NCBI GenBank assembly: GCA_021292165.1
Contig: CM037879.1
Coordinates: 247,133,797-247,197,796 of the forward strand
DNA: 64,000 nt
Direction of reading: 5' to 3'
DNA from: Shinisaurus crocodilurus
Lineage: Eukaryota > Chordata > Lepidosauria > Squamata > Shinisauridae
Shown: in pieces, positions 55,238-64,000 of the stretch
Position numbering within the stretch: position 1 is the first letter of the stretch
How the letters are laid out: every line of letters begins with the position of its first letter
The notes under the pieces: generated by a model
Told to the model about the DNA's origin: nothing
The model's input: only the letters and a program-made list of their open reading frames with translations
The model's database searches: none
Position numbers and translations under genes: made by a program

Positions 55238-56232
55238 CAGGGATGGGGACTCGGACTCGAGGACTCGACTCGTGAGTCGGACTGAGTCCCCCCTCTGACT
55301 CGACTCGGACTCGAGTCCCAATATTTTTAATGGGACTCGAGACTCGACTCGGGACTCGAGACCAAGGACTCTTCAACATCCCTGGGCTGTGCCAGAAGGA
55401 GTGGAGAGGAGCGTGATTGCCAGCGAAGAGCGCATGGAAGCGAGATGCGCTGCTGCTTGGCCACTGTGGACGGCTACCAGGAGTGCAGCCCCAACAGTGT
55501 GTCAAGATTTATTTTGATTGATGTGTTGCGTACTTGGGAGAGGCAGAAGAAGGACCTGAGATTACTCTGTGTGGCTGCTCTGAGTGTGTTTCTGGTTCCA
55601 GCAAGTTCATCACCAGTGGAGCAGGTGTTCAGTGAGGGTGGAATTGTGATGAGATCTCACCGTTCCAGAATGGGGGCCAAACATTTAGAAAAAATAATGT
55701 TCCTCAAATGCAACATGGATAAGTTTTAGGAAGTACAGCAAGTTTATTTTTTAAAATCATTTTCTAAAATGCAGCCTTTCAGACATTTTGGGTTTGGCTG
55801 CCTCTGCCTGCCTGTCTGGGGTTCCCAGCCTCCTCTGCCTGCCTGGTCTCTTCTTGACCAGTTCAACAGTTAAATTGTCCAAGACAAAGGCCTCTGCCTG
55901 CCTGCTTTGGGGTTCCCTGCCTCCTCTGCCTGCCTGGTTATTTTGGGTTTTTCGGCCTGGTCTGTTCTTGCCAAAATCAGTTGCAGAGTTTTGAAATAAA
56001 AAGGCACACTTGTGCCTAGAATTTATTTAAACCACACATCTGAAGTAGCTTTATTTTGTTGGGAAAAAACCCCATTGATTTTAATAGGGACTCGTGGAGT
56101 CAGCTTTGGGAGTGACTCGTGACTCGTGACTCACCATTTTGGACCAAGGACTCGGACTCGGACTCGAGACTCGGGTCCAAAGACTCGTGACTCGACTCGT
56201 GACTCGAGACCAAGGACTCTTCAACATCCCTG
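55238..56232. mobile_element. Long-form GACTCG-rich hAT element, copy 4, with transposase remnant
   Basis: Ends cagggatgggg and caacatccctg. It is the reverse-orientation counterpart of 33896-34884, 995 versus 989 bp. The flanks gtaaaggc and gaaaggct are only partly alike, so the target duplication is weak here; the LINE frame around it supports the boundaries. The subterminal gactcg arrays and the duplicated cctctgcctgcctg segment are both present. Confidence 0.88.
55445..55729 (+). pseudogene. hAT transposase C-terminal dimerisation domain remnant, second copy
   Basis: This 94-residue frame is identical to the one at 34393-34677, including VPASSSPVEQVFSEGG and SHRSRMGAKHLEKIM. Identity between two copies 21 kb apart, each in an independent insertion, shows recent shared ancestry. 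It lacks catalytic domains, so any mobility needs a full-length relative. Confidence 0.85.
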
Positions 56233-56848
56233 GAAAGGCTATAGAGAATAAAGTTACTTCAATAGGTCTTACCCCTTCTTATCTTTTCTCTATGGATTTA
56301 GATAGTGCCAAATTTATAGTCAAATGGAGATTAACAGATATAGACAACCAAGAGCTGCTAAGTGCAGCTCGGGGTCTGTGATCCCCTCAGTCATTGGGGC
56401 CTTTTGAGATACCCCCCAAGTAAAGGAATGTCTTACTTGAAGTGGTTAGCTATCCCCAAATATAGGAGGGCCTTTTCGTTAGCAAGGTTCAACGCCCTCC
56501 CCTCAAGCTTACTGGAGGGTAGATATGGCAAAACTCCTAGGAACACCAGATGTTGGTTGCTGGTGCAACAACATGGAGAAAGAGTCCATTTTACATGTAT
56601 TACTTCAATGCAGCTTCTACGAGCGAGGAAAGATTTGATACTTCCCATAACGCAAAAGTTTCCTGGTCACTCAACTGAGTCTCTTATGACTATATTACTT
56701 CTTGGCACAAACCAACAAATTACGAAGCAAGTAGCGAAATATCTGAACCTGGCCATCGCTACTAGACCCCATATGCTGGTGTGCTAGGCTACTGATTTGT
56801 CAATTTCACTATCCATGTGTGCTATTTGTTTATGTGTGTATATATATA

Positions 56849-57096
56849 TAGTAATACCTTGGATTGCAAGTAACTTGGTTTGAGAGCGTTTTGCAAGACA
56901 AGCAAATTTTTAAATATTTATTTATTTATTTTTTACTTGATATACAAGCAACGTCTTGCAATACAAGTACCGTAGTACGGTTTAAATTAAAAATCTCTGT
57001 ACAAATTTTTTGGGGGGGATTTCATTTTGATATGAGTGTTTTGGATTACAAGCACATTTCCGGAACAAATTATGCTCTCAATCCAAGGCATGACTG
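56849..57096. mobile_element. Tigger-like MITE, copy 3
   Basis: The left end agtaataccttggattgcaa and right end ctcaatccaaggcatgactg are inverted. The first base of the left terminus is changed and runs into a TA-rich tract. TA follows the right end (57097-57098). The interior is close to copy 2 at 49413. Confidence 0.88.
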
Positions 57097-57206
57097 TATA
57101 TTGGTTTTTTGTCCTTTTCTTTTATTATACAGCTGCTGATCAGCTGGGTTTTTAATTGTTGTTATAAATGGTCTGTTGACTGTTAATAAAAGACTACTAT
57201 TGTAGG

Positions 57207-57622
57207 GATGTACACTCACCTCTTTGTTGTGCTCGCCGGGTGCTCAGCGAGCACCCGCACCGCGCAATATATCCTGCGGTGGCAGCGAGGCGCCCGTCAG
57301 ACTTTCCGGAGTCTGGAAGTGACGCGACGGGTCCCAGCGCTGTGCCAGGAAGTGACACAACGGGATCCCGGCACTGCGTTTTTCATGTAAATACCATAGA
57401 AAACCACCTTAAAACGGCCGCAAATAGCAAATCGTGGCCGTTTTAAGGTGGTTTATTATGGTATTTACGTGAAAAACGCAGCGCCGGGGACCCGGAAGTA
57501 CCTCTCCCCAGCTGCTCTCTAGGGAGATGTGCTGAGCTGGGGAAAGGTAAGTTCTGCGGGGTTCAAGGGGGGGCGAGTTCGCTCCGCTTCCACCCCCCAA
57601 TTGAGTCACGCGCACATCCCTA
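57207..57622. mobile_element. GC-rich hAT-like MITE (cacatcccta family), copy 2
   Basis: Left end tagggatgtacactcacc, right end cgcgcacatcccta. The central palindrome aaccaccttaaaacggccgc pairs with gtggccgttttaaggtggtt, flanked by ataccatag and atggtattta arms and by aacgcagcgccggggacccg. It includes ggaagtgacgcgacggg. No convincing 8-bp duplication was found. Confidence 0.72.
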
Positions 57623-58855
57623 CGATAGGGACCTTTCCCCCACATTGCCTCTCAAATGGAGATACTTTGTCCAATCTCCCTGAAATTTGGCAAACATTAT
57701 GCCCAGAGGGAATAGTCCTATGTCTGGAAATGTAATTCAATTACATTTAAATGACAAAGTAATAGGCAGCTGAAAATACAGGCTGTCCAGTTGCAAATAA
57801 TGATTTTCAAAATCCAAATTGAAATCAGAATTAACTAATCTCGAATTAACTAAATACAAATTAAAGTTTTATGAAAGGATTTATGGAACTATTTTTAAAA
57901 AAACAAAACAAAAATCCAGTGTACCTCTCTAAGTCAGCAATAATTATTGTGACGGCTGGAAAATTTTCTATTGCAATCATGGGAATTGCTGCTAATCATT
58001 TCTCTGATATATCAGTCAATATATTTTGCTTATTCCATATGAGCACATGTCAAGACTGCATCACACTGTTGGTTATGGACAGTGTTTTAAACTCAGAAAC
58101 TGCTCACCAGGTTGTATCCAATGATGGTGTGAGATTTTGTGCAGGATGGAGACCTGGCTGGGTCTGCTCCTAATGTTGCTCTACCTGAAGATGATTACAG
58201 CTTTCCAGAAATGGGTGGGAGTGGGATGCCAGAAAAGTGGGTCTAAGCCACAGAGGCTGCTATATAAATGGCATGGGAGAGATATACAAGGCAGAGGCAG
58301 GGAAGAGGAAGACGTGGATGTCCAGATTATGAAGAATGACAAGGACCAAGGCAAGCTTTGTTTCCTGGGGAAAGGTAGAGGTTAAACTGCTAGTAGATAG
58401 ATTTATTGAGCTGGGGAGGAGATACAGTAAAAAGCATTGACCTCCGTAATGAGTCAGTTAGCCCTCCCTAGGCTAAAGTCACAGCTGGGAGATACTTAGC
58501 TCTCTCAAGGATTTGAGAGATGTTAAATCGGCTCTGAGGGGTCTTATCAGTAAAGGAGTTTAAAACAGGTGGCTTGTCACTAGCAGAAAGTGCTTACAGT
58601 TGTGCAATAAGGGGCTCCCAATTTTCACTGATCCCTCTACCCAGTGCAGCTGCCTGCACCTACTGAAAAGCTGCTCTTAAGTGTTGGGGGACCCTCTGGA
58701 ATAGTATGGAAGATGACTCAGAGGGCAGCAGTAGGTGGGGGGGGGCTGAGAAAAATTGGATTCCCTACTGTGTGTGAATGTAAGCACTTTTTGCTACTGC
58801 ACTGCAAAGCCATCATCAGATACCCTGCTTATGTGTCCGCCAATAAGATCTATTA
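57623..58855. other. Unassigned intergenic DNA
   Basis: No clear gene or repeat. The 58080-58400 stretch has a faintly coding look (ETWLG, then Glu/Lys/Arg-rich frames) and could be an old LINE endonuclease or ORF1 segment preceding the L2-like tail below, but no motif is firm. Confidence 0.3.
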
Positions 58856-58859
58856 GTTT

Positions 58860-59192
58860 GACAAGCATAAGAAACAGGGCCTTTTCAGTAGTGGCCCCAT
58901 TCTTATCCATAACTCTACCGTGGGAGGTGCACCTGGCTCCCTCCCTGCTTGTTTTTAAACAGACCTTAAAGAACTGGATGTTGCAGTCTTTAATGGATGC
59001 TGACCTTTATTTTATAAATTGAAGTTTTTTATTGTTGCTGTTATTTTAAGACATATTTTATGCTGCTGTTTTAAATAGCTGGATTCTATCTTTTATTGTT
59101 TTATCATTTTACCTTGTAAACCATCTTGAGGAAATTTTTAATTTTACCTTGAAAGGCACTAGAAAAATATTGTAAATAAATAAATACAACCC
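58860..59192 (+). repeat. L2-like LINE 3' end fragment
   Basis: Coding-derived RNRAFSVVAPFLSITLPWEV, then LVFKQTLKNWML, followed by a T-rich 3' UTR, then accttgtaaaccatcttgag and an AAATAAATAAATA tail. This is the standard layout of L2-type C-terminus and tail. Confidence 0.72.
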
Positions 59193-59998
59193 ACTATCTA
59201 TGTCTAGTAGAGGTGTGCTTTGGCTTCAGTTGAATCCCAAACCAAATTGGTATGATTTGGACAGATTCAGGTGATGTCCAAATTGAAGCACGGTTCCTCC
59301 AAAGCAGACTAAATCAAAAGCTGAACACTCCTGAAGATTTGGGATTTGGAAGGATAGAAAGACACACTCTCAAAAAATTAATCAATTTCTTCCCATGCTT
59401 TTCACGTAAGGAAAGCACCAGTGTGGGGTGAGGGAGAAGAGGGGGTGTAGTTTTGTTTTTTGTGAGTGGCAACTCTAGCTTCTAATCATAGTGAATGGTT
59501 TTACCAAGGCTCTCCAATCCCAGTGTTTTGGGGAAGGGAGGCTGAAATAATATATCACAAGACGGATCCGGTGTTCAGTGTTCTTGCTAGTTCTCTGTCC
59601 CAGGAACAGAAACATTAAAAGAGGCTTGGTGGAGTCTGTGGGACCTGGGAGAGTGTAGCACTGGGTGCTTGCTTAGAAAAGGCTGGATGTTCAAGTCCTT
59701 CTACCTCTGCCCCTATATGTTCCACATCCATCATCCACGCTTCTCCTACTGCACTTTTTGTGACTTTAGTGCCAATTGAGCAGAAAACGAAAAAAGTCTT
59801 AAACTTTTTTCATTCATTATAACTTCCTATCCGTTGGAGATTTTGCAGGTTTCTTAAATAGAACCACCTCTATGATGTATGTCATTTTCAAAACAATTGC
59901 CTGCAAAAAACCTAGGGGGATAAGCATGTCCTTTTGGGGGGGGGGGCTCAAATGTTAAGGCTACTCTTGCACAAAGCTCCCTGAACCTATTCATCTGA
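59193..59998. other. Unassigned intergenic DNA with a possible MITE start
   Basis: gtagaggtgtgctttggctt near 59208 looks like the left end of a hAT-like MITE, but no matching right end was found. The remainder is unassigned. Confidence 0.35.
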
Positions 59999-59999
59999 A

Positions 60000-60341
60000 A
60001 TGTGAAAAACGCAGCGCCAGGATCCCGTCGCATCACTTCCTGGCACAGCACCTGGACCCATCACGTCATTTCCGGTTCCCCGGCGCTGCATTTTTCACTT
60101 AAATACCATATAAAACCATATTAAAATGGCCGCAAATAGCACATCGTGGCCATTTTAAGGTGGTTTTCTATGGTATTTATGTAAAAAACGCAGCACCAGG
60201 GACCCGGAAGTACCTCTCCCCGGCTCCTCTCCAGGGAGATGTGCCGAGCTGGGGAAAAGGTAAGTTTAATGGGGCTGGGGAGGTGAGCGGGGCGAGTTCG
60301 CCCTACTTCCACCCCCCAATCGAGTCACGCATACATCCCTA
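60000..60341. mobile_element. GC-rich hAT-like MITE (cacatcccta family), copy 3, left-truncated
   Basis: Begins gtgaaaaacgcagcgccagg and ends cgcatacatcccta at 60341. The central palindrome has accatattaaaatggccgca with gtggccattttaaggtggtt. It shares the cctctccccggctcctctcc, then gggagatgtgccgagctggg stretch with the 6440 and 57207 copies. Carries catcacgtcatttccggttc. Confidence 0.72.
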
Positions 60342-60434
60342 CATGATAACTCACTTCAACTAGTAATAGGTTAAGAAGTAACACAATAGGTTCACAAAGC
60401 TTCTATGTGTCTAGAAGCTACATCTTCTTTTCAT

Positions 60435-60548
60435 TTTTACTCTAGAGTAAGTGCACAGGGCATGATTTGGATCTTAAAGGCCACTTACCTCTACTGGATA
60501 GGTTCCCAATCCGGATTGGCGGCCCTGCACCTATTCTAGAGTAAAAAT
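60435..60548. repeat. Small inverted-repeat element
   Basis: The left arm ttttactctagagtaagtgc pairs with the right arm gcacctattctagagtaaaa with few mismatches. The inner part also pairs loosely (cagggc with ggccctg, ttggatc with aatccgg). Confidence 0.65.
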
Positions 60549-62660
60549 AAAATAAAGACATAGCTGCTTTTCACTAGAATTAGAAATAATTACTAGAATT
60601 TAAATTTCCCATCTAGATGACCCCTCCCCCAAATTCTTAAATTAATTTGCACACCACCCAGGTCACTTCCCTTGTTCAATTAATTAACTCCATATGATCC
60701 ACATCCTACTGAAAATGAGTTTTTCCCTTCAATAAATTATCCCCATTCAATTCAATCATTTACATCATTATCCCCCACTAAATCAAATTAAATTCATTAT
60801 CCATATGGTCTGCAGTGGGATGCTTACTATAGGATGAGGACACAAGGTGGTCTGGTGGATGGCCGTTCACGAACCAGGGATTCTAGCAGGGGAATACAGG
60901 TGTCATGTAACCTTCTCCTATGCAGAGTTAAGCACACCTAAACCCATTGTAATAAATGAATGTGCCCAACTCTACTGTACATTCTGCAGCACCTTCAGTT
61001 TGCTAGGCTCCTGTTAAAGGCACAGCTATAGAGGTACATTATACAGAACAGGGCTTATTTCCATTTGAGGAGCGGAAATAAATTTTGCTATAAATATAGC
61101 TATCCTAAGGAAAAAGCATGCTATCTTCTAAACTAAACATTACTTAAATATTTTTGAATCAGCTGGGAACTGTCCTATATTCTCTTTTATAAGCTTGAGT
61201 GCTAACATTTGTGTTGGGATTTGTACATTAACAGATGTGTATATAAAAAACAGAAAATCTTCCATCTGTTTAGTGGCTCTGCATTAATAATTTTGACCTA
61301 TTATTTTTAATGCATTTTATTAAAATAAATTCAAATTTGTAACATAGATGGCCATATAAATTAGGTTATGCACATTTTCATGCATATAATCTGCATCCTC
61401 CTTTGCCCTTTTGGGGGGACAATGCATTTCCTTTTTTTTGGTGATACATAAGTGGCCACCCTATTCTTGAGAGCACAAATCAGTCTCTCAAAGTACAAAT
61501 TCTAGTTTAACAGCACAAACACTCTTGCTTTTTTTTTCTTTCTCAAGAAGTGCCTGGGCCAGAAATTCACTGTTGAGAATCAGATTGTTGCTTTTTCTTC
61601 TCTCACTGCTTCTGATTGGATCCAGCAAATTTCACATGATCTGAACAATCAGTACATAGATACATGGAAATAAGTTTCCAGAACTGTACTCAAGCAAATT
61701 CTACATTTTAGCCTCTATTCCCTGCCCCACCCCCAATGATAATGGGGTTGTAGCCTGTGCCAGGCCTCTCTGGATCTCTGAGTCCTGGTATAGTGTATCT
61801 TTCCCCCCATGCTTGGATCCTGGTTGGGTAGCGGGAAGTAGGATATACTGATCACCCTGAAGGAATTGGTGTAATGAAGGAAAGCTTACCCAAACCAATC
61901 TATTCAGGGTTATCAGCTAGAGGGACCTGGGGTGGCAAGTCCTCTGGGGCCAGACGACCTCACTAGCTCTCACAACTTTGTTTGGGGTTGGGGACAGTGA
62001 TGATGTCAGCTCCTCTACAGCACACCGTTTAAGGTAAATTGAAATACTTGAAAATGTTCTTAGGCTTTGAACAAGACCAAGATCTCCCAAACTGGGGAGG
62101 CAGAGGAGACAGTATTTCCCAAAGCCTCAACTAAATGTCCATTTACCTGCACTGGGGGCTTGGGAAGGAAGTCCGCTAAATAGGGGCCGGGGTCATAAAC
62201 CAGCTTTTTAATAAAGTTCTGACCTCAGTATAATCCCATACTGAGATAACATGTTTTTATTCCATGATGTTGGGTCAACATATTATGACAATGTGGCTAG
62301 TGGATCAGCTGTGAGGCAGCTCAGCAGGATGTGCTCATTTTATTTTCATTGTGTGTTTTTTTAAACAATACAGTAACATCTTGGATGGGTAAACTTTCTA
62401 TCCCAGAAAAGCAGTAGTTTCAAAACATTTATCTGAATGCCAGATAAAAATAATTAAATCATAAAAAGGTCAATTAGGAAATAGATATATATGATAGATT
62501 AGTAAGGTGATATGAAAGACAGAAATCTACATAATACTGGATCACATTCTGCTCTGTACTCAATGATTCAGCAGTTAAATTTACAGGAAAAGAGTATGCC
62601 CATGCATTTCACAATAATTTAAATTAATTGTTAATTATATTTACAACACAACCTGTATCT
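60549..62660. other. AT-rich intergenic DNA
   Basis: No gene or repeat family recognised. The frame at 61701-61898 (minus) is unsupported. Confidence 0.4.
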
Positions 62661-62663
62661 GAA

Positions 62664-63490
62664 GGACCACCTACAGCTGGGATGGGCAACCTTTTTGGCC
62701 CTAAGGACCATATTTTGTGCCAGGTGGTGGGTTGGGATAGCACATACAACACACACACACACACACACACACACAATTCTATGCATGTCTATTCAGAGGT
62801 AATTCCCAGTAAGTTCAATGGAACTTACAATCAAGTAACTATCATTAACCTTTTACACCAACTACTGTTTGTGTAAGCTTTCAAGCTACACGGAGTTATT
62901 AATCAGACAGGCATTTTAGTAGCGTGGCACAATTCTTCCCCTGTGAAACTTTTAGGGATATTAAAATTCATATTTTACTTTAGAAAATACTGTATTTTAA
63001 TGTAATTTATACAAATCCTAGAACAAGACAAACCTAGAGGCTAGAGACAACAAGAAAGATCAAAGAGCTGAATAAAGGCATAGCTTATCAGTTTTACTGC
63101 CAAGGGGGGAAGGCTTCCCACTCTCTGCAAAGCTAGAGGGAGTAAACATCCATTATTTAAGGCTACTGGAGAATGAGATATAAACTAGAACTAATAGAAT
63201 AAATTACAGGACTAGAGGTAGGTGGGGAGTATCAAAAAAATTCCTAAAACCTTCATCTGGGAAGTGGCTGAAGTTCCCTGGCTTACCTAAACAAAAATAG
63301 GAATGCACAGAATTAGAGGAGACAGTGGGAAAACAAAATTTTGAATCAAATAACTTTTTCAGCTACTATGCAATGCTCCTAAGTCTAGTTTTACATTCTT
63401 AACAGCTCAAAGAACCAAACTGGACTCATCTCTCATCTAAAATTCTAACTCCCATCACACAAGAGCAATCTTGATGTGGTATACATAATG
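62664..63490. other. Fragment of a hAT-like left end, (CA)n microsatellite, then unassigned DNA
   Basis: gctgggatgggcaacctttt at 62675 resembles the left end of the element at 34898. A CA run lies at 62747-62776, followed by a semi-palindromic repeat piece (tctatgcatgtctattcaga). The rest is unassigned. Confidence 0.45.
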
Positions 63491-63800
63491 GATGAGTTTG
63501 CACATCACGCTAAGCCACCCTGAGAAAAAGCCACAGTGGGTGGGTGGCTTTGTCTGTTACTCCTGACAGACAATTGCCTGCTCTGTGGCTTGCTGTGGCT
63601 TATTTTCCCCCCAGTCCCTCTCAGTCCTCCTGGCCACTGCCAGCATGTATTCCAGGGGCCTTTGCAGCAGAAATCCTCATTTCCTTGTTCCCTATGTCAG
63701 CACCTTTTCTGCAATTGGTCCACTGTGGTTGTCGGCTCATGAGGAAACTCTCCCATCCGCCCGTGCATCAGATTACTAAAGGGATTTAAGTGTCTAAGCC
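63490..63800. mobile_element. Fragment related to the 28945-29525 MITE family
   Basis: Starts atgagtttgcacatcacgct and shares ccaggggcc, ctatgt..gcac and attggtccact phrases with 29090-29160. Short inverted pieces agccaccctg and cacagtgggtgg are present. The right end is not determined. Confidence 0.45.
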
Positions 63801-64000
63801 CTTATAAATGTGGGAATGTGTTTGCAAACTTTAAAAAATATGTATTTTAGGGGTCTTGTGCAAGCATGCAGGACCATAAGACCGTCTGTCTGCTACTGAG
63901 CCCAGCATAGCCATATCCCCCTCTTGTTAATTTTATCCTCCGTTTTGGTGCTTCCTGAGCTAAACTCCCACCCCCATCCCACCCCACACACACTCCTGCA

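Larger units (their letters stand above)
54985..57195 (+). pseudogene. Non-LTR LINE C-terminal half with hAT and Tigger insertions
   Basis: Before the hAT: AIFGVPMCVGAALNLEAGIN and AWIFSVHYWLHCHW (55040-55170). After it: SMDLDSAKFIVKWR (56290-56335), FSLARFNALPSSLLEGRY (56475-56530), a Cys/His region around TCWLLVQQH, and QITKQVAKYLNLAIATR (56715-56770). The end has a 3' UTR with tgttgactgttaataaaaga. It resembles the fragment at 49256-49745. It is a RT-downstream region with no RT domain present; the clade is not certain. Confidence 0.7.

Overview
This window looks like intergenic DNA from a squamate reptile, most likely a lizard. No intact host protein-coding gene is supported. The evidence is the repeat mix: CR1, L2-like, L1 and a further non-LTR LINE, DIRS-like tyrosine-recombinase retroelements, a Ty3/gypsy pol remnant, a Penelope-like element, Sauria-type tRNA SINEs, 5S rRNA-derived SINEs, hAT elements, Tigger-like elements and a Helitron. 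Nearly every long open frame is a retroelement remnant or a chance frame through a repeat. Species-level assignment is not possible from sequence alone.

Layout. 1-2540: degraded DIRS-like element (minus), entering from the left edge. 2545-6440: mostly single-copy AT-rich DNA with one 5S-CR1 SINE and small hairpins. 6440-11170: a dense nest holding a second DIRS-like element (minus) split by a 695-bp hAT element, an L1 3' end, GC-rich MITEs, and a second inverted 695-bp hAT copy. 12590-14960: Ty3/gypsy pol remnant (plus) split by a Sauria SINE. 14980-24120: mostly unassigned AT-rich DNA with MITEs and a Tigger-like element. 23880-25490: Penelope-like element (minus). 29925-32520: the best-preserved protein coding, a 5'-truncated CR1 with one frameshift. 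33400-35550: Tigger-like element, a 989-bp hAT carrying a transposase C-terminal remnant, and an abutting third hAT. 36074-37613: a 1540-bp hAT with a CpG-rich, promoter-like interior. 40050-41503: L2-like 3' half. 44617-45206: Tigger-like element with a nested GC-rich hAT MITE. 47018-52365: Helitron, CR1 ORF1 remnant, LINE fragment plus Tigger-like insertion, then an L2-like LINE interrupted by one CR1 tail and two 5S-CR1 SINEs. 54985-57195: LINE C-terminal half split by a 995-bp hAT and a Tigger-like element. 57196-64000: MITEs and unassigned AT-rich DNA.

The most notable items are: (1) a chimeric SINE with a 5S rRNA head and a CR1 3' tail, in four copies, whose CR1 donor sequence is also in this window; (2) a hAT family built from GACTCG-type subterminal repeats, in long and short forms, the two long copies encoding identical 94-residue transposase remnants; (3) a hAT element carrying a CpG-rich block with several ZNF143/SBS-like motifs; (4) palindromic MITEs that spread SBS-like or ETS/CRE-like sites. 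All family names come from recognising motifs, not from a database search.
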